DNA of 64,000 nt from Thalassoglobus polymorphus. GTDB lineage: Bacteria; Planctomycetota; Planctomycetia; Planctomycetales; Planctomycetaceae. Location: NCBI RefSeq assembly GCF_007744255.1, contig NZ_CP036267.1, forward strand, positions 2,173,500 through 2,237,499. Reading direction: 5' to 3'. Position 1 is the stretch's first letter, and each line of letters starts with the position of its first letter. The notes under the pieces were generated by a model, which saw only the letters and a program-made list of their open reading frames with translations, did no database searches and was not told the DNA's origin. Made by a program: the position numbers and the translations under genes. Positions 9,116 to 17,323 of this stretch are shown here, piece by piece.

Positions 9116-11737
9116 CTACTTCTGGTCAATCTCTGCTTCAAGGAATGCAACGAGGTCGCGGAGCTCACGGATTGTCAGTGTGTTGGCAATTCCACTGGGC
9201 ATGAACGAGACATCAGAATCAACCATCGCCTCGACTTCATCCCGGTCGAAGACCCGGTTATGTCCGTTGGAGTCTCTGATGGCTTCTTTGGTGTAAGAAC
9301 GTAATCGGATGCCTGTGAAAGTTCGACCATCTTTCAAAACGATAATGCGCGGTTGATACTCAGGAGCCATTTGTCGACTTGGTTCAAGCAGTGATTGCAA
9401 TAACCATTTGCGATCTTTGCGTTGGCTGACGCTGCTTAAATCCGGCCCGACGACATTTCCGCGACCGTCGTGTCGATGGCAGTTCGAACATTGTGCTGAC
9501 TTCGAATGGTGAAACAGTCGGCGACCGTTGTCGACATCGACCGGTGCTTCGATAGAGTCCAGGAGGTCGAGCCAAGCCTGCGTCTCTGTAAATTTTGGAC
9601 GTCCCTGTTCTAATTCTTTGGGGCTCAAAACGGATTGAATGAAATCGGAAGATTCAGGATGCTTCGTAGCAGTCTGTTTCAGGGTCGCGATTTGCTCTGG
9701 TGAAAGTTGAACTGCCCGAAGGCTGCGCAAGGCTTCTTCGCGAATGGCTTTCTCATCGCTCGTGGACAGAGTTACTAACAAGTCCAGGTATTGTTCAGCG
9801 ACAGGTGCCAGACCAGTGATCGCTTCGACTCGGATCGTTTGGCTTCGCTCAGGGGCAGCGGCAATGTCACTCAAAATTTCATGTGAGACAGATGCACTTG
9901 CGCAAAGCGTGCGGACCACTTCCAGCGACAATGTTTCGTCATCCACTTCAAGCATCTCTTTCAACAGCGCGAGAGTCAGCCCTTTCGGGAAATTTTGTCT
10001 TGCAATGTTGCCATCTTTCGGAGGAGATTGTGAGTGAGTTGGTAGTAGCCTCAAGGCGAATGCGCGTATGCGTGGGTCGCTGTCGGCATCATTGACGCGA
10101 GTCAGCATTAACTCAGGGTTACGAATTCCAGCATCTCCATTCCCATCAAGGATATTAAAGGTCGCGATGGCAGCTTCGAACAATCGGTAGTTGAGATTGC
10201 TGCGATTCATGTATTGCTCGACGTCCTTCTTGAAATCTTTTGCTTCAGCGGTTGTGATCCACCGAAGCGTCTCAAATTGCACGTCACTGTTTTCGTCCTG
10301 AAGGAACTCGCGTCCCCATTCGCCGGGATCGGTTTTCGATAACTTCAATGCGATGACTGCTTGCTTTCGGTCTTCAGCAGGCCAGCTCAACACTTCTTTC
10401 AATGTCCATTTTGAAGACAGCTGCGCGAGTGCGATGAGAGCGGAGCGTGCGAGAAACGGGTCCTCACTGCCTGCAAGTTTGAGGAGTGACTTCAAGTCTT
10501 CCTGATGGTGACCGCTTCGGAGCTGACTCGCCAGTTCGGCTTCCGGTGTGACAGGTTCGAGATCGAGCGGACCTGTCCAGTCTGCTTGGTCGAGGTCGAT
10601 TTCTAATTTCCAAACCCGACCATACCCATGAGATTCATAGCGCCCATCGACCCAGTCAGCGAAATACCATATCCGTATTTGTCCCGTGCCGCCCTCTCCT
10701 CCTGGGACACTTGCGATGCAACTTGGTCGGAAATATCGGCTGCCCTGAAGCAACGTGACAGGTTCGGAGGTGTAGCTTGCCCCTTTTGGTTGGAGTGGCA
10801 AGAAATCGATTTTATGGTCAGCCCAAGATGGAACCAATAAACCGCGACCGAGAGGCAAGATCCCGCAAGGGGCTTCGCCCGAAGGATGAATCATGGGAAG
10901 CGTTCCGGCTAACTCGCCGTTCCACGCGACGAAGGGGTGATGTGCTTCTCGTCCGTATGATCTCTCATAGCCATAGTCACCAGCTTCGATGATGTGAAGG
11001 ACTCGGCATGGTGGTCTCTCTCCCGGATCGTTCTCGGCTGCAAAAATCTCACCGTCGCTGCGAACGCAGATTCCAAACGGGTTCCAGAACCCATAGGCGA
11101 TTCGCCGTAGATTTTTTCCGTCCGGTGAGCATCGAAAAATGCCACCTTTGCTGGCTCCGATGACTGTTGATTTGTCAGTCCCGGTTAAAGTCCACGGCTG
11201 TGCGAAATTTTCTCCCAGTCCGAAAACAAGATCGCCACTCGGGTGCCAGGCGAGTCCTTCGAGACCGTTGTGCGGGTAGTCAGCCTCTGAGTCGAGATTG
11301 ATGATGACCTCTTCAACGTCAGCGACCATGTCTCCATCGGTATCTTTGATTCGCAGAATTCGTCCCCGTTCTGCCAGATAGACCCAGCCCTCCTTGCCAA
11401 GTTCGAGATCCATTGTGGCGACGGTGGAGTTGTAGAACACCTGCCGTTGTGGTGGTTGTCCTTCATCACGACTTTCCGTGAAAACGAGGATTTCATCTTG
11501 CTTCGGTCCAACATAATCTGTCGGCGGAAAATGAGTGTGTGTTGCAACCACCCAGATTCGGCCCTGTTCGTCGACATCAATTCCTGTTGGCGTCGCCAGT
11601 AATGGGTGTTCTGCCACCATTGAAAGGCTTACGCCCGGTTGCAGGATTTGGATGTCTACTTCTCGTTCTTCTGCTTTCAGTACTCCGGGCATGCAGACGT
11701 AGAAACAAATCAGAGCGGCATATCGAGGATTGATCAT
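9116..11737 (-). CDS. PVC-type heme-binding CxxCH protein (beta-propeller, HEAT, cytochrome c)
   Basis: 873 residues if the ATG at 11737 is used; a TTG 15 bp upstream is the alternative, and neither has a good ribosome site. A Sec signal is followed by a six-bladed propeller of the PQQ-sugar-dehydrogenase type (ATPTGIDVDEQGRIWVVATH, EGLAWHPSGDLVFGLGE), a HEAT-like helical region (about residues 420-710) and a C-terminal cytochrome c domain with CSNCH near residue 749 and an axial-type Met in the distal part. This architecture is characteristic of Planctomycetes and Verrucomicrobia and is usually exported. Its substrate is unknown; oxidation of a carbohydrate with electron transfer through heme is the common proposal. 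Confidence 0.88.
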   Translation of the reverse strand: MINPRYAALICFYVCMPGVLKAEEREVDIQILQPGVSLSMVAEHPLLATPTGIDVDEQGRIWVVATHTHFPPTDYVGPKQDEILVFTESRDEGQPPQRQVFYNSTVATMDLELGKEGWVYLAERGRILRIKDTDGDMVADVEEVIINLDSEADYPHNGLEGLAWHPSGDLVFGLGENFAQPWTLTGTDKSTVIGASKGGIFRCSPDGKNLRRIAYGFWNPFGICVRSDGEIFAAENDPGERPPCRVLHIIEAGDYGYERSYGREAHHPFVAWNGELAGTLPMIHPSGEAPCGILPLGRGLLVPSWADHKIDFLPLQPKGASYTSEPVTLLQGSRYFRPSCIASVPGGEGGTGQIRIWYFADWVDGRYESHGYGRVWKLEIDLDQADWTGPLDLEPVTPEAELASQLRSGHHQEDLKSLLKLAGSEDPFLARSALIALAQLSSKWTLKEVLSWPAEDRKQAVIALKLSKTDPGEWGREFLQDENSDVQFETLRWITTAEAKDFKKDVEQYMNRSNLNYRLFEAAIATFNILDGNGDAGIRNPELMLTRVNDADSDPRIRAFALRLLPTHSQSPPKDGNIARQNFPKGLTLALLKEMLEVDDETLSLEVVRTLCASASVSHEILSDIAAAPERSQTIRVEAITGLAPVAEQYLDLLVTLSTSDEKAIREEALRSLRAVQLSPEQIATLKQTATKHPESSDFIQSVLSPKELEQGRPKFTETQAWLDLLDSIEAPVDVDNGRRLFHHSKSAQCSNCHRHDGRGNVVGPDLSSVSQRKDRKWLLQSLLEPSRQMAPEYQPRIIVLKDGRTFTGIRLRSYTKEAIRDSNGHNRVFDRDEVEAMVDSDVSFMPSGIANTLTIRELRDLVAFLEAEIDQK

Positions 11738-11836
11738 AAGGACAAATTTCAAACTTTCACTTATTCGGGTTTTGCTATCAGAAAGTCCGATCTTACAACG
11801 TTTTCAATGTTTGTCGTACCGTGACGACTCTCTCCA

Positions 11837-12037
11837 GAGCAAATTTAATCTTGGTCCTTACGTTCTGTCTCGTGGAGATGAGTGCTTCATCACATGAAAA
11901 GCTCTCTTCACAGACACGAAAAACATGCAAGTGTTTAGATTCGTTTTGACAAAGATGTACGGGAACTGTCTCGTGGAGATGGGGGCTTCATCACATGGAA
12001 AGCTCTCTTCACGGACACAGAAAACACGCAAGTGTTC
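11837..12037. mobile_element. Family A (subgroup 2) element, tandemly duplicated
   Basis: It starts GAGCAAATTTAATC and contains two copies, 101 bp apart, of a block beginning CTGTCTCGTGGAGATG (11865 and 11966) and including GCTTCATCACATG, AGCTCTCTTCAC and GCAAGTGTT. The right end GTGTTC abuts TA, which with the next complementary base forms the TAG stop of the minus-strand gene ending at 12037. The left flank reads CA instead of TA. Confidence 0.7.
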
Positions 12038-12501
12038 TAAATTGTTTCGCCAACGAAATTGGGCATGCGGCGATTTCTGGTCATCACTTCGTAGTAGTGT
12101 GTTGCTTGTGTTGAGATTGGGTAGACGACCTGTTGTTGTCGGTCTTTCACGACAACACCGCGAATTCCTTCCGTGATGAGATACCAGACGCCACGGTCGC
12201 ATCCGAACGAAGCGGGGACGACGACTTCGACTGGCTGCAATGAGCTCCAGTTGCCTGCATCGAGGCTCTCGAATGGGCACCAATGAGTTCGAGGAAGAAG
12301 AGACTGCGAGGTGCGGTTTCCCCATGGGAGAAAACGTAGTTGGCCCTCCATCCAGACTGGCAGCCTGGGGAAGTCGTGTTGATCAAAAAACAGCAACTCT
12401 TCGTCAGAGTCTTTGGTCCGACGGGCGATGCGTCCTTGAAGTCGATAGGATTGAATGAGTGCGTCAGGGACTTCGCGGCGTAAAAGCGAGATTCCGAACA
12501 T
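12037..12501 (-). CDS. Small protein coupled to Y-family polymerase; possible degenerate SRAP-like domain
   Basis: 154 residues. Its ATG overlaps the polymerase stop as TGATG (12503-12499), the standard arrangement for translational coupling. The C-terminal half (VVVPASFGCDRGVWY, then ISTQATHYYEVMTRNRRMP) resembles the core of SRAP/YedK/HMCES proteins, which have FxDGWFEW and a TxAxxxxxxIHDRRP segment. The catalytic Cys2, the NARxE motif and the active-site His are absent, so if it is homologous it is probably not a DNA-protein crosslinking enzyme. SRAP genes are known to associate with SOS polymerases. The family assignment is tentative; that the gene is real is well supported by coupling and length. 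Confidence 0.6.
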   Translation of the reverse strand: MFGISLLRREVPDALIQSYRLQGRIARRTKDSDEELLFFDQHDFPRLPVWMEGQLRFLPWGNRTSQSLLPRTHWCPFESLDAGNWSSLQPVEVVVPASFGCDRGVWYLITEGIRGVVVKDRQQQVVYPISTQATHYYEVMTRNRRMPNFVGETI

Positions 12502-13730
12502 CAGAAGCAACTCTTTCCATACACATCACAAATGTCGTAGTTGTGAGCGTCGTCCAGATAAATTTCCGTGAGCGGAAGTGTTTCGCCACTGCGGATTGTG
12601 AAGCGTCCGAACTTGTCATTGACGAGCCGCTTAATTGCGTCGATCCGTGGAGGATGAGTCACGAATAATGACCTTTGATGAGCGCCGAGAAACTGCAATT
12701 CGTCCGCAATGATGTGCATGTGGCTGAGTCTCATTTGCTTTAGCCAACACCGTTCAAACAGATGTTTCGCGACCGGCAGAATCAATTCGGATGCGTTGCT
12801 GGCTTCGGGAAGTTTGCACCGCTCAGAGCAATGCCCTCCTTCCTTGTAAGACAATGATACAGTCAGGCGTTGCGTCACGTACCGATGCCAGTGCATCGCT
12901 TCAACGAGTCTCTCAACATTCCGAACGAGCCATGCCTGCAACCGGTCTGGATCATTTGTCGATTCGCCAATACTCCCCCCGCGAGCAATCGCTTTATGCA
13001 TGGGGCGTTGTGTGGAGATTGGAGTGAGTGCCTCTCCGTGGAGTTCCCACCATAAGGCTTCGCCGGTTTTCGTGAGCAGCTTATTGATGAGTTTCGCGTC
13101 TGCGCGGCGGAAGTCGCCGCAGGTTTTAATGCCATGGGCTGCAAGTTTCATGGCACTTCGATTTGCGATTCCTGTGATTTCACGAACGTCAATCTGCTCA
13201 ACGAAATCCGCAATTTCCTCTGGGTCTAATAAGACGAAGCAGCCGAAGGGTTTACCGTGGTCCGAAGCCAGTTTGGCGAGCGTGCGCGAGCGAGAGAGCC
13301 CGATGCTGATGGGAACGCCTGTCTGCTTCAGAAGAAGATCCTGTAATGCTCTCGCAGCCTCCAGGATTGTGCCTTTCAAGGCTTGTGGGAGATATGAGGC
13401 ATCAAAGAAAAATTCGTCAATCGAATAATACTCAACGGTCGGACTGACAGAGTTGACACATTCCAACATCTTTCTGGAGAGCACTTCGTACCAATAAAAA
13501 TCTCGTTTGACGTACACCCCATGAGGACAGAGTTTTGTTGCCTCCCAAATCGGAACACCGGTTTTCACTCCGTATGCTTTCATTTCGTACGACTTCGCAA
13601 TGACGCACGCTCCCTGATTCCCAAGGATTCCGACTGGAATGTTTCGCAATTTGGGATGCCGTACCCGCTCTGCCGATGCGTAAAAGCAATCTGCATCAAG
13701 GTGGCCAATGATGTTCAGTCGTGACGGCAT
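12501..13730 (-). CDS. Y-family (DinB/UmuC-type) translesion DNA polymerase
   Basis: 409 residues. The palm begins HLDADCFYASAE (first catalytic Asp), with the steric-gate region intact, and YSIDEFFFD carries the second acidic pair. A helix-hairpin-helix thumb (REITGIANRSAMKLAAHGI) and a little-finger domain (MHKAIARGGSIG onward) follow. It performs translesion synthesis past damaged bases. It forms a two-gene operon with the overlapping small protein downstream. I found no clear LexA box in the 270 bp upstream. UmuC versus DinB is not resolved; there is no umuD, imuA or dnaE2 nearby. Confidence 0.9.
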   Translation of the reverse strand: MPSRLNIIGHLDADCFYASAERVRHPKLRNIPVGILGNQGACVIAKSYEMKAYGVKTGVPIWEATKLCPHGVYVKRDFYWYEVLSRKMLECVNSVSPTVEYYSIDEFFFDASYLPQALKGTILEAARALQDLLLKQTGVPISIGLSRSRTLAKLASDHGKPFGCFVLLDPEEIADFVEQIDVREITGIANRSAMKLAAHGIKTCGDFRRADAKLINKLLTKTGEALWWELHGEALTPISTQRPMHKAIARGGSIGESTNDPDRLQAWLVRNVERLVEAMHWHRYVTQRLTVSLSYKEGGHCSERCKLPEASNASELILPVAKHLFERCWLKQMRLSHMHIIADELQFLGAHQRSLFVTHPPRIDAIKRLVNDKFGRFTIRSGETLPLTEIYLDDAHNYDICDVYGKSCF

Positions 13731-14003
13731 TTCGGCATTGTAGTGTTCGCCTGTATAGGTGCAAGGGTGGGGAGGGATGGATCGTCGAGAGATTGAGCAT
13801 CGTCGACTATTTCGTAAGTTGATTGTTTTGTTTTCAGAGAGTGGTCGGCAAACAGGTCACCGGCAAAGGGAATTCGCACGTGCAGTCAAGCAGTTACAAA
13901 AAGGTAAAGAAGGGATGACCGTGCCGAAACTCAAATCTCATTGTTGTTCGTGAACTCGATTGTGTATGATGTTAGAGAATGAGTTTCTATAAGGAGCTTC
14001 TCA

Positions 14004-15518
14004 ATGTCTCGGACGCACTCACACAACCGTCGACAGTTTTTGTCTTCAGCCGCTTCCACCGCAGCTGGTCTTTCCTTCCTCGCTCATCTTCCGCACGTCT
14101 CTCGAGCAGAAGCGACGCTAACACCGGGGATGGTTCGCTTCACCGATGACATCGAACCGCTGGTACAGTTAATCGAAGAGACCCCACGGCAGCGGTTACT
14201 GGAGCAAGTTGCTCAAAAAATCCAATCGGGAACGACCTATCGTGAAGTGCTGGCTGCCCTGCTCTATGCTGGCGTTCGCAATGTGCAGCCACGACCATCA
14301 GTCGGTTTCAAATTTCATTGCGTGCTGGTCGTCAACTCGTGTCACCTCGCCAGCCTGGCTGGACCGGATGAAGATCGCTGGTTGCCGATTTTCTGGGCGA
14401 TCGACTATTTCAAAGATTCACAGGCAGATGAAGCCCGACGTAGCGGTTGGCATTTACAGGCGGTGAACGAATCGCAGGTCCCCACCAAAGAGAAAGCCCG
14501 GCAAGCATTCATTGAGGCAATGGATAGCTGGGATGTCGAACAGGCCGATGTCGCCACTGCTGCAATCGTCCGGCATCTACCGAGGAAAGACGTTTTCAAT
14601 CTGTTTGCTCAGTATGCCGCCCGTGATTTTCGCTCGATCGGGCACAAAGCGATCTATCTAGCGAATGGCTGGCGAACCTTGGATGCAATTGGCTGGGAAA
14701 ATGCGGAGCCAGTGCTCCGGTCGCTCACCTTCGCACTGCTCAATCACCGAGGAGAGTCAAATCCCTCCGACAACGACCACGCTGCCGACCTCGCATGGCG
14801 GGTCAACGAGCCGAGAGCAACACAACTCGGGGAGAATTGGAACAAGGGCCAGCTCGATGACAAGTTCACGCGTGAACTCATTCAAGAAGGACGAACTGCC
14901 GCTCCCGCGAACATTTCCGAACTCGTCGCTTCTGCGATGTCAAATGGTGTCGGCCCGCAGTCAGTCTGGGACGGTGTCTTCATGAGTGCGATGGAACTTC
15001 TCATGCGACAGCCCGGCATTGTTGGGCTGCACGGGCTGACGACCGCGAATGCCGTCCGCTACATCTACGACAACACAGATGATGAGTTGCTGAAACGGAA
15101 ACTGCTGCTGCAGGCCAGTTCCTTCAATCCGTACTTCCGCGAGTCAGCCATGGGGCGCGGCAAGCTCAGTTCCATGAACTATGACACCTGGGAAGAGAAA
15201 GCGACGGACGAGAAGCCGAACGTCGAGTCAATCATCGCGGAAATTTCATCTAACAAGCTCGATGCCTCGATGCTCTTAAGAAAATATCTGAGCGGTGGTG
15301 GTGCTCCCGCTCCCCTGATCGACGAAGCTCGCCGCCAGATTTTCCTTCGCGGCCGTAATGCTCACGACTACAAATACAGCTCAGCCGTTCTCGAAGACTA
15401 TTCTCACCTCAGCCCAAATTGGCGAGACGATTACCTGGCCTTGTCGGTCTTCAGCCTCAAAGGTTCAAACGACCGCCAAAGCCCTCTGGTCGAAAGAACC
15501 CGGTCTGCCATCGGCTGA
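14004..15518 (+). CDS. Tat-exported protein of unknown function
   Basis: 504 residues, with AAGGAG 8 nt before the ATG. The N-terminus is a twin-arginine signal (NRRQFLSSAAS, then a hydrophobic stretch, cleavage near SRA-EA). The mature protein is mostly helical with several conserved-looking His/Asp/Trp clusters (FHCVLVVNSCHLASLAG, NHRGESNPSDNDHAADLAW). The Tat signal suggests folding or cofactor insertion before export. I do not recognise the catalytic family. It has its own upstream space and no partner gene. Confidence 0.75.
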   Translation: MSRTHSHNRRQFLSSAASTAAGLSFLAHLPHVSRAEATLTPGMVRFTDDIEPLVQLIEETPRQRLLEQVAQKIQSGTTYREVLAALLYAGVRNVQPRPSVGFKFHCVLVVNSCHLASLAGPDEDRWLPIFWAIDYFKDSQADEARRSGWHLQAVNESQVPTKEKARQAFIEAMDSWDVEQADVATAAIVRHLPRKDVFNLFAQYAARDFRSIGHKAIYLANGWRTLDAIGWENAEPVLRSLTFALLNHRGESNPSDNDHAADLAWRVNEPRATQLGENWNKGQLDDKFTRELIQEGRTAAPANISELVASAMSNGVGPQSVWDGVFMSAMELLMRQPGIVGLHGLTTANAVRYIYDNTDDELLKRKLLLQASSFNPYFRESAMGRGKLSSMNYDTWEEKATDEKPNVESIIAEISSNKLDASMLLRKYLSGGGAPAPLIDEARRQIFLRGRNAHDYKYSSAVLEDYSHLSPNWRDDYLALSVFSLKGSNDRQSPLVERTRSAIG

Positions 15519-15633
15519 TAACAACTCAGAGTGATCAGTCAGCTCGAAGAAGCAAATTGGCAGTGCCAATCTCTACCGGCAGACGCTGCGAAATCCGAAA
15601 GCTGCAAATCGTCGTAAGTCGTTTGACAGCAAA

Positions 15634-15707
15634 TACGCCAGGAGGGATTCGAACCCCCGACCTGCGGATTAGAAGTCCGCTGCTCTATCCAACTGAGCTA
15701 CTGGCGC
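15634..15707 (-). tRNA. tRNA-Arg (anticodon TCT)
   Basis: A 74-nt cloverleaf on the minus strand. Acceptor GCGCCAG pairs with CTGGCGT (first pair G-U). The D arm contains AGTTGGATA, the anticodon arm reads GCGGA-CTTCTAA-TCCGC with anticodon TCT, and the T loop is TTCGAAT. CCA is not encoded. It reads AGA/AGG codons. Confidence 0.95.
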
Positions 15708-16127
15708 GTTGAGTTTGTCATGTTACTTAATGTTGTCTCTGGTGATGGTTCTGGTGAGACACGTCGAGACAACATTCGGTGCGCAAGTCCCACTTTTTTG
15801 AAGCTGAAAGCTTGCGATGTGGGGGAGTATGCAGATTTCGGGGAGTCAGTGCAACTGGTCGAAAGAGTTTTTGATGACTGAAGGGTTTTGCTACAGGATG
15901 AGAGGGAAAAGATGGAGGGAGCGAAGCTTGGTTCCTCACTTTTGCTCGCTCCCTTAAATTCACCAATCGCGACTGCATGCCTCTCCCGCAGAAGAGTGGG
16001 CTTTTCCTTAAAATTCTCCGTGATCAGCTCATTCTGGCATCCAATCAGATGCATTTGCCAGTGAGAGCTGCGATTCAAATTGTTGGCTGTTTGAAGGATT
16101 GGCGTCGAGCCCGAAATTGCTGAGAAC
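15708..16127. other. 420-bp intergenic region with two inverted repeats
   Basis: AATGTTGTCTC (15729-15739) pairs with GAGACAACATT (15766-15776) across a 26-nt loop just upstream of the tRNA; its role is unknown. AGGGAGCGA (15916-15924) pairs with TCGCTCCCT (15946-15954) and on the minus strand is followed by TCTTTTCC, so it could end the TolB-like transcript. A long minus-strand frame crosses this region but shows no protein-like composition. Confidence 0.55.
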
Positions 16128-17018
16128 TCACTCTGACTTTCTGGGACGGCTGACGAAATAGAGCGTTTTTCCGTCACGGCTCCAATCGACAGCGACGTTG
16201 TCACGGTCAGTTGGCTGGCCTTCCAGGGGAGACGTTTCGACGTTCGCTGCTGGTTTGAAACTGTGGATTTGAGCTCCCTTGCTCCATTTGACCGTGGTGA
16301 TTCGGTCTCCGTCGGGATGCCAGGCGAACTCGTTTCCGTAGCCACCCTTGTATGCATAACAGACTGTCAATTTCGGCTCGTCTTCGGAGATATCAACGAT
16401 GGCGGTTTCATAAGTCCCATCTGCGAGGGTCCCTTTGAAGCAAAGTTTTTTCGAGTCGGGTGACCAGTCTGCATTCCAGTAGATCGATCGATACGGATTG
16501 TCTGCTCTGGGTTGAATCGTTTTTTTGGAGTTCGTCAGGAGATCGTAGATGATGAAGTTGCCACGAGAGGTGTAGGCGAGTTTTTTGCCGTCGGGAGACC
16601 ACTGGATTCCCCAGCCTTGCGGATCAATAATCGTCGACGCAACACGGTCGGCCGCCTGGATGCAGACTCCTCGGGGATCATAACTGCTATAGGCTAAATA
16701 TTTTCCGTCAGCTGACCATGTCGGCATTGCTCCGTAGCCGACACTCTGAGTCTTTGACGTTTTGATGTCCAGGATGAAGATTTGGGCATCACCACTGTTC
16801 TCTCCGTCTTGCCATCCATCGAAAGCAATGCGAGTTCCGTCAGGCGAAACATCTGGCGATCCCACGCTCGGAAAGCCTTCCATGTCCGAGATCATGCGGG
16901 CATTCTTCCCGTCGGCATCGACTGCGTAGATGGCAGTCAGTTTCTCCTGTGCGAATGAGTGCGTGGTCAGGGCGAGCAGCGTAAGACTGACAGCGACTGT
17001 TTTCAGAGTTCGTGACAT
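16128..17018 (-). CDS. Exported TolB-like beta-propeller protein
   Basis: 296 residues from the ATG at 17018, chosen because AAGGAG lies 9 nt upstream; the ATG 21 bp further out has none. A Sec signal (MSRTLKTVAVSLTLLALTTH, cleavage near FAQ) leads a six-bladed propeller of PD40/WD40-like repeats: DVSPDGTRIAFDG, TWSADGKYLAYSS, QWSPDGKKLAYTS, DWSPDSKKLCFKG, AWHPDGDRITTVK, DWSRDGKTLYFVS. There is no Tol-Pal cluster here, so it is not the Tol system TolB; it is more likely a periplasmic propeller of unknown ligand. A family B element lies 58 bp upstream. Confidence 0.8.
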   Translation of the reverse strand: MSRTLKTVAVSLTLLALTTHSFAQEKLTAIYAVDADGKNARMISDMEGFPSVGSPDVSPDGTRIAFDGWQDGENSGDAQIFILDIKTSKTQSVGYGAMPTWSADGKYLAYSSYDPRGVCIQAADRVASTIIDPQGWGIQWSPDGKKLAYTSRGNFIIYDLLTNSKKTIQPRADNPYRSIYWNADWSPDSKKLCFKGTLADGTYETAIVDISEDEPKLTVCYAYKGGYGNEFAWHPDGDRITTVKWSKGAQIHSFKPAANVETSPLEGQPTDRDNVAVDWSRDGKTLYFVSRPRKSE

Positions 17019-17075
17019 GCGAGTTGGCTCCTTGCTCATTGTCGAAGAATAGAACTGATTCTGATGCTTGTCTTA

Positions 17076-17152
17076 GAACCAGTCCGAAAACCTCTGGAAT
17101 AGCCGCTAGTCTCAACGTTTGAGAGAGCAATATCAGGTTTCAGGACCAGTTC
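17076..17152 (-). mobile_element. Family B MITE-like element (77 bp)
   Basis: It runs from GAACCAGTCC to GGACCAGTTC with TA on both sides (17074-17075, 17153-17154). The 77-bp length is identical to the other copies. An internal CTCAAcgtTTGAG stem makes the whole element a long imperfect hairpin. It lies 58 bp upstream of the TolB-like start codon. It encodes no protein. Confidence 0.85.
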
Positions 17153-17323
17153 TAATAATTGTTTTGGGTCCCTCAAACACTCTGAAGATTCATCATGTCG
17201 TCGGTTTCCAGACTGGGCTGGTTGGAGGTTTGATCGTACTCGACACGTGTGAAAATCTCCACGATTATTTTTTTGCAGATTTCGCAGTGCATGGATTTTG
17301 GTACTTGTCAGATTTTTGTCAGA

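Noticed and set aside
13759-13953. 64-codon plus-strand frame between polymerase and Tat-protein genes
   Set aside because: Highly basic, no ribosome site and no domain; likely chance.
15698-16357. 219-codon minus-strand open frame over tRNA-Arg flank
   Set aside because: It overlaps the tRNA and the 3' end of the TolB-like gene in another frame; composition is not protein-like.
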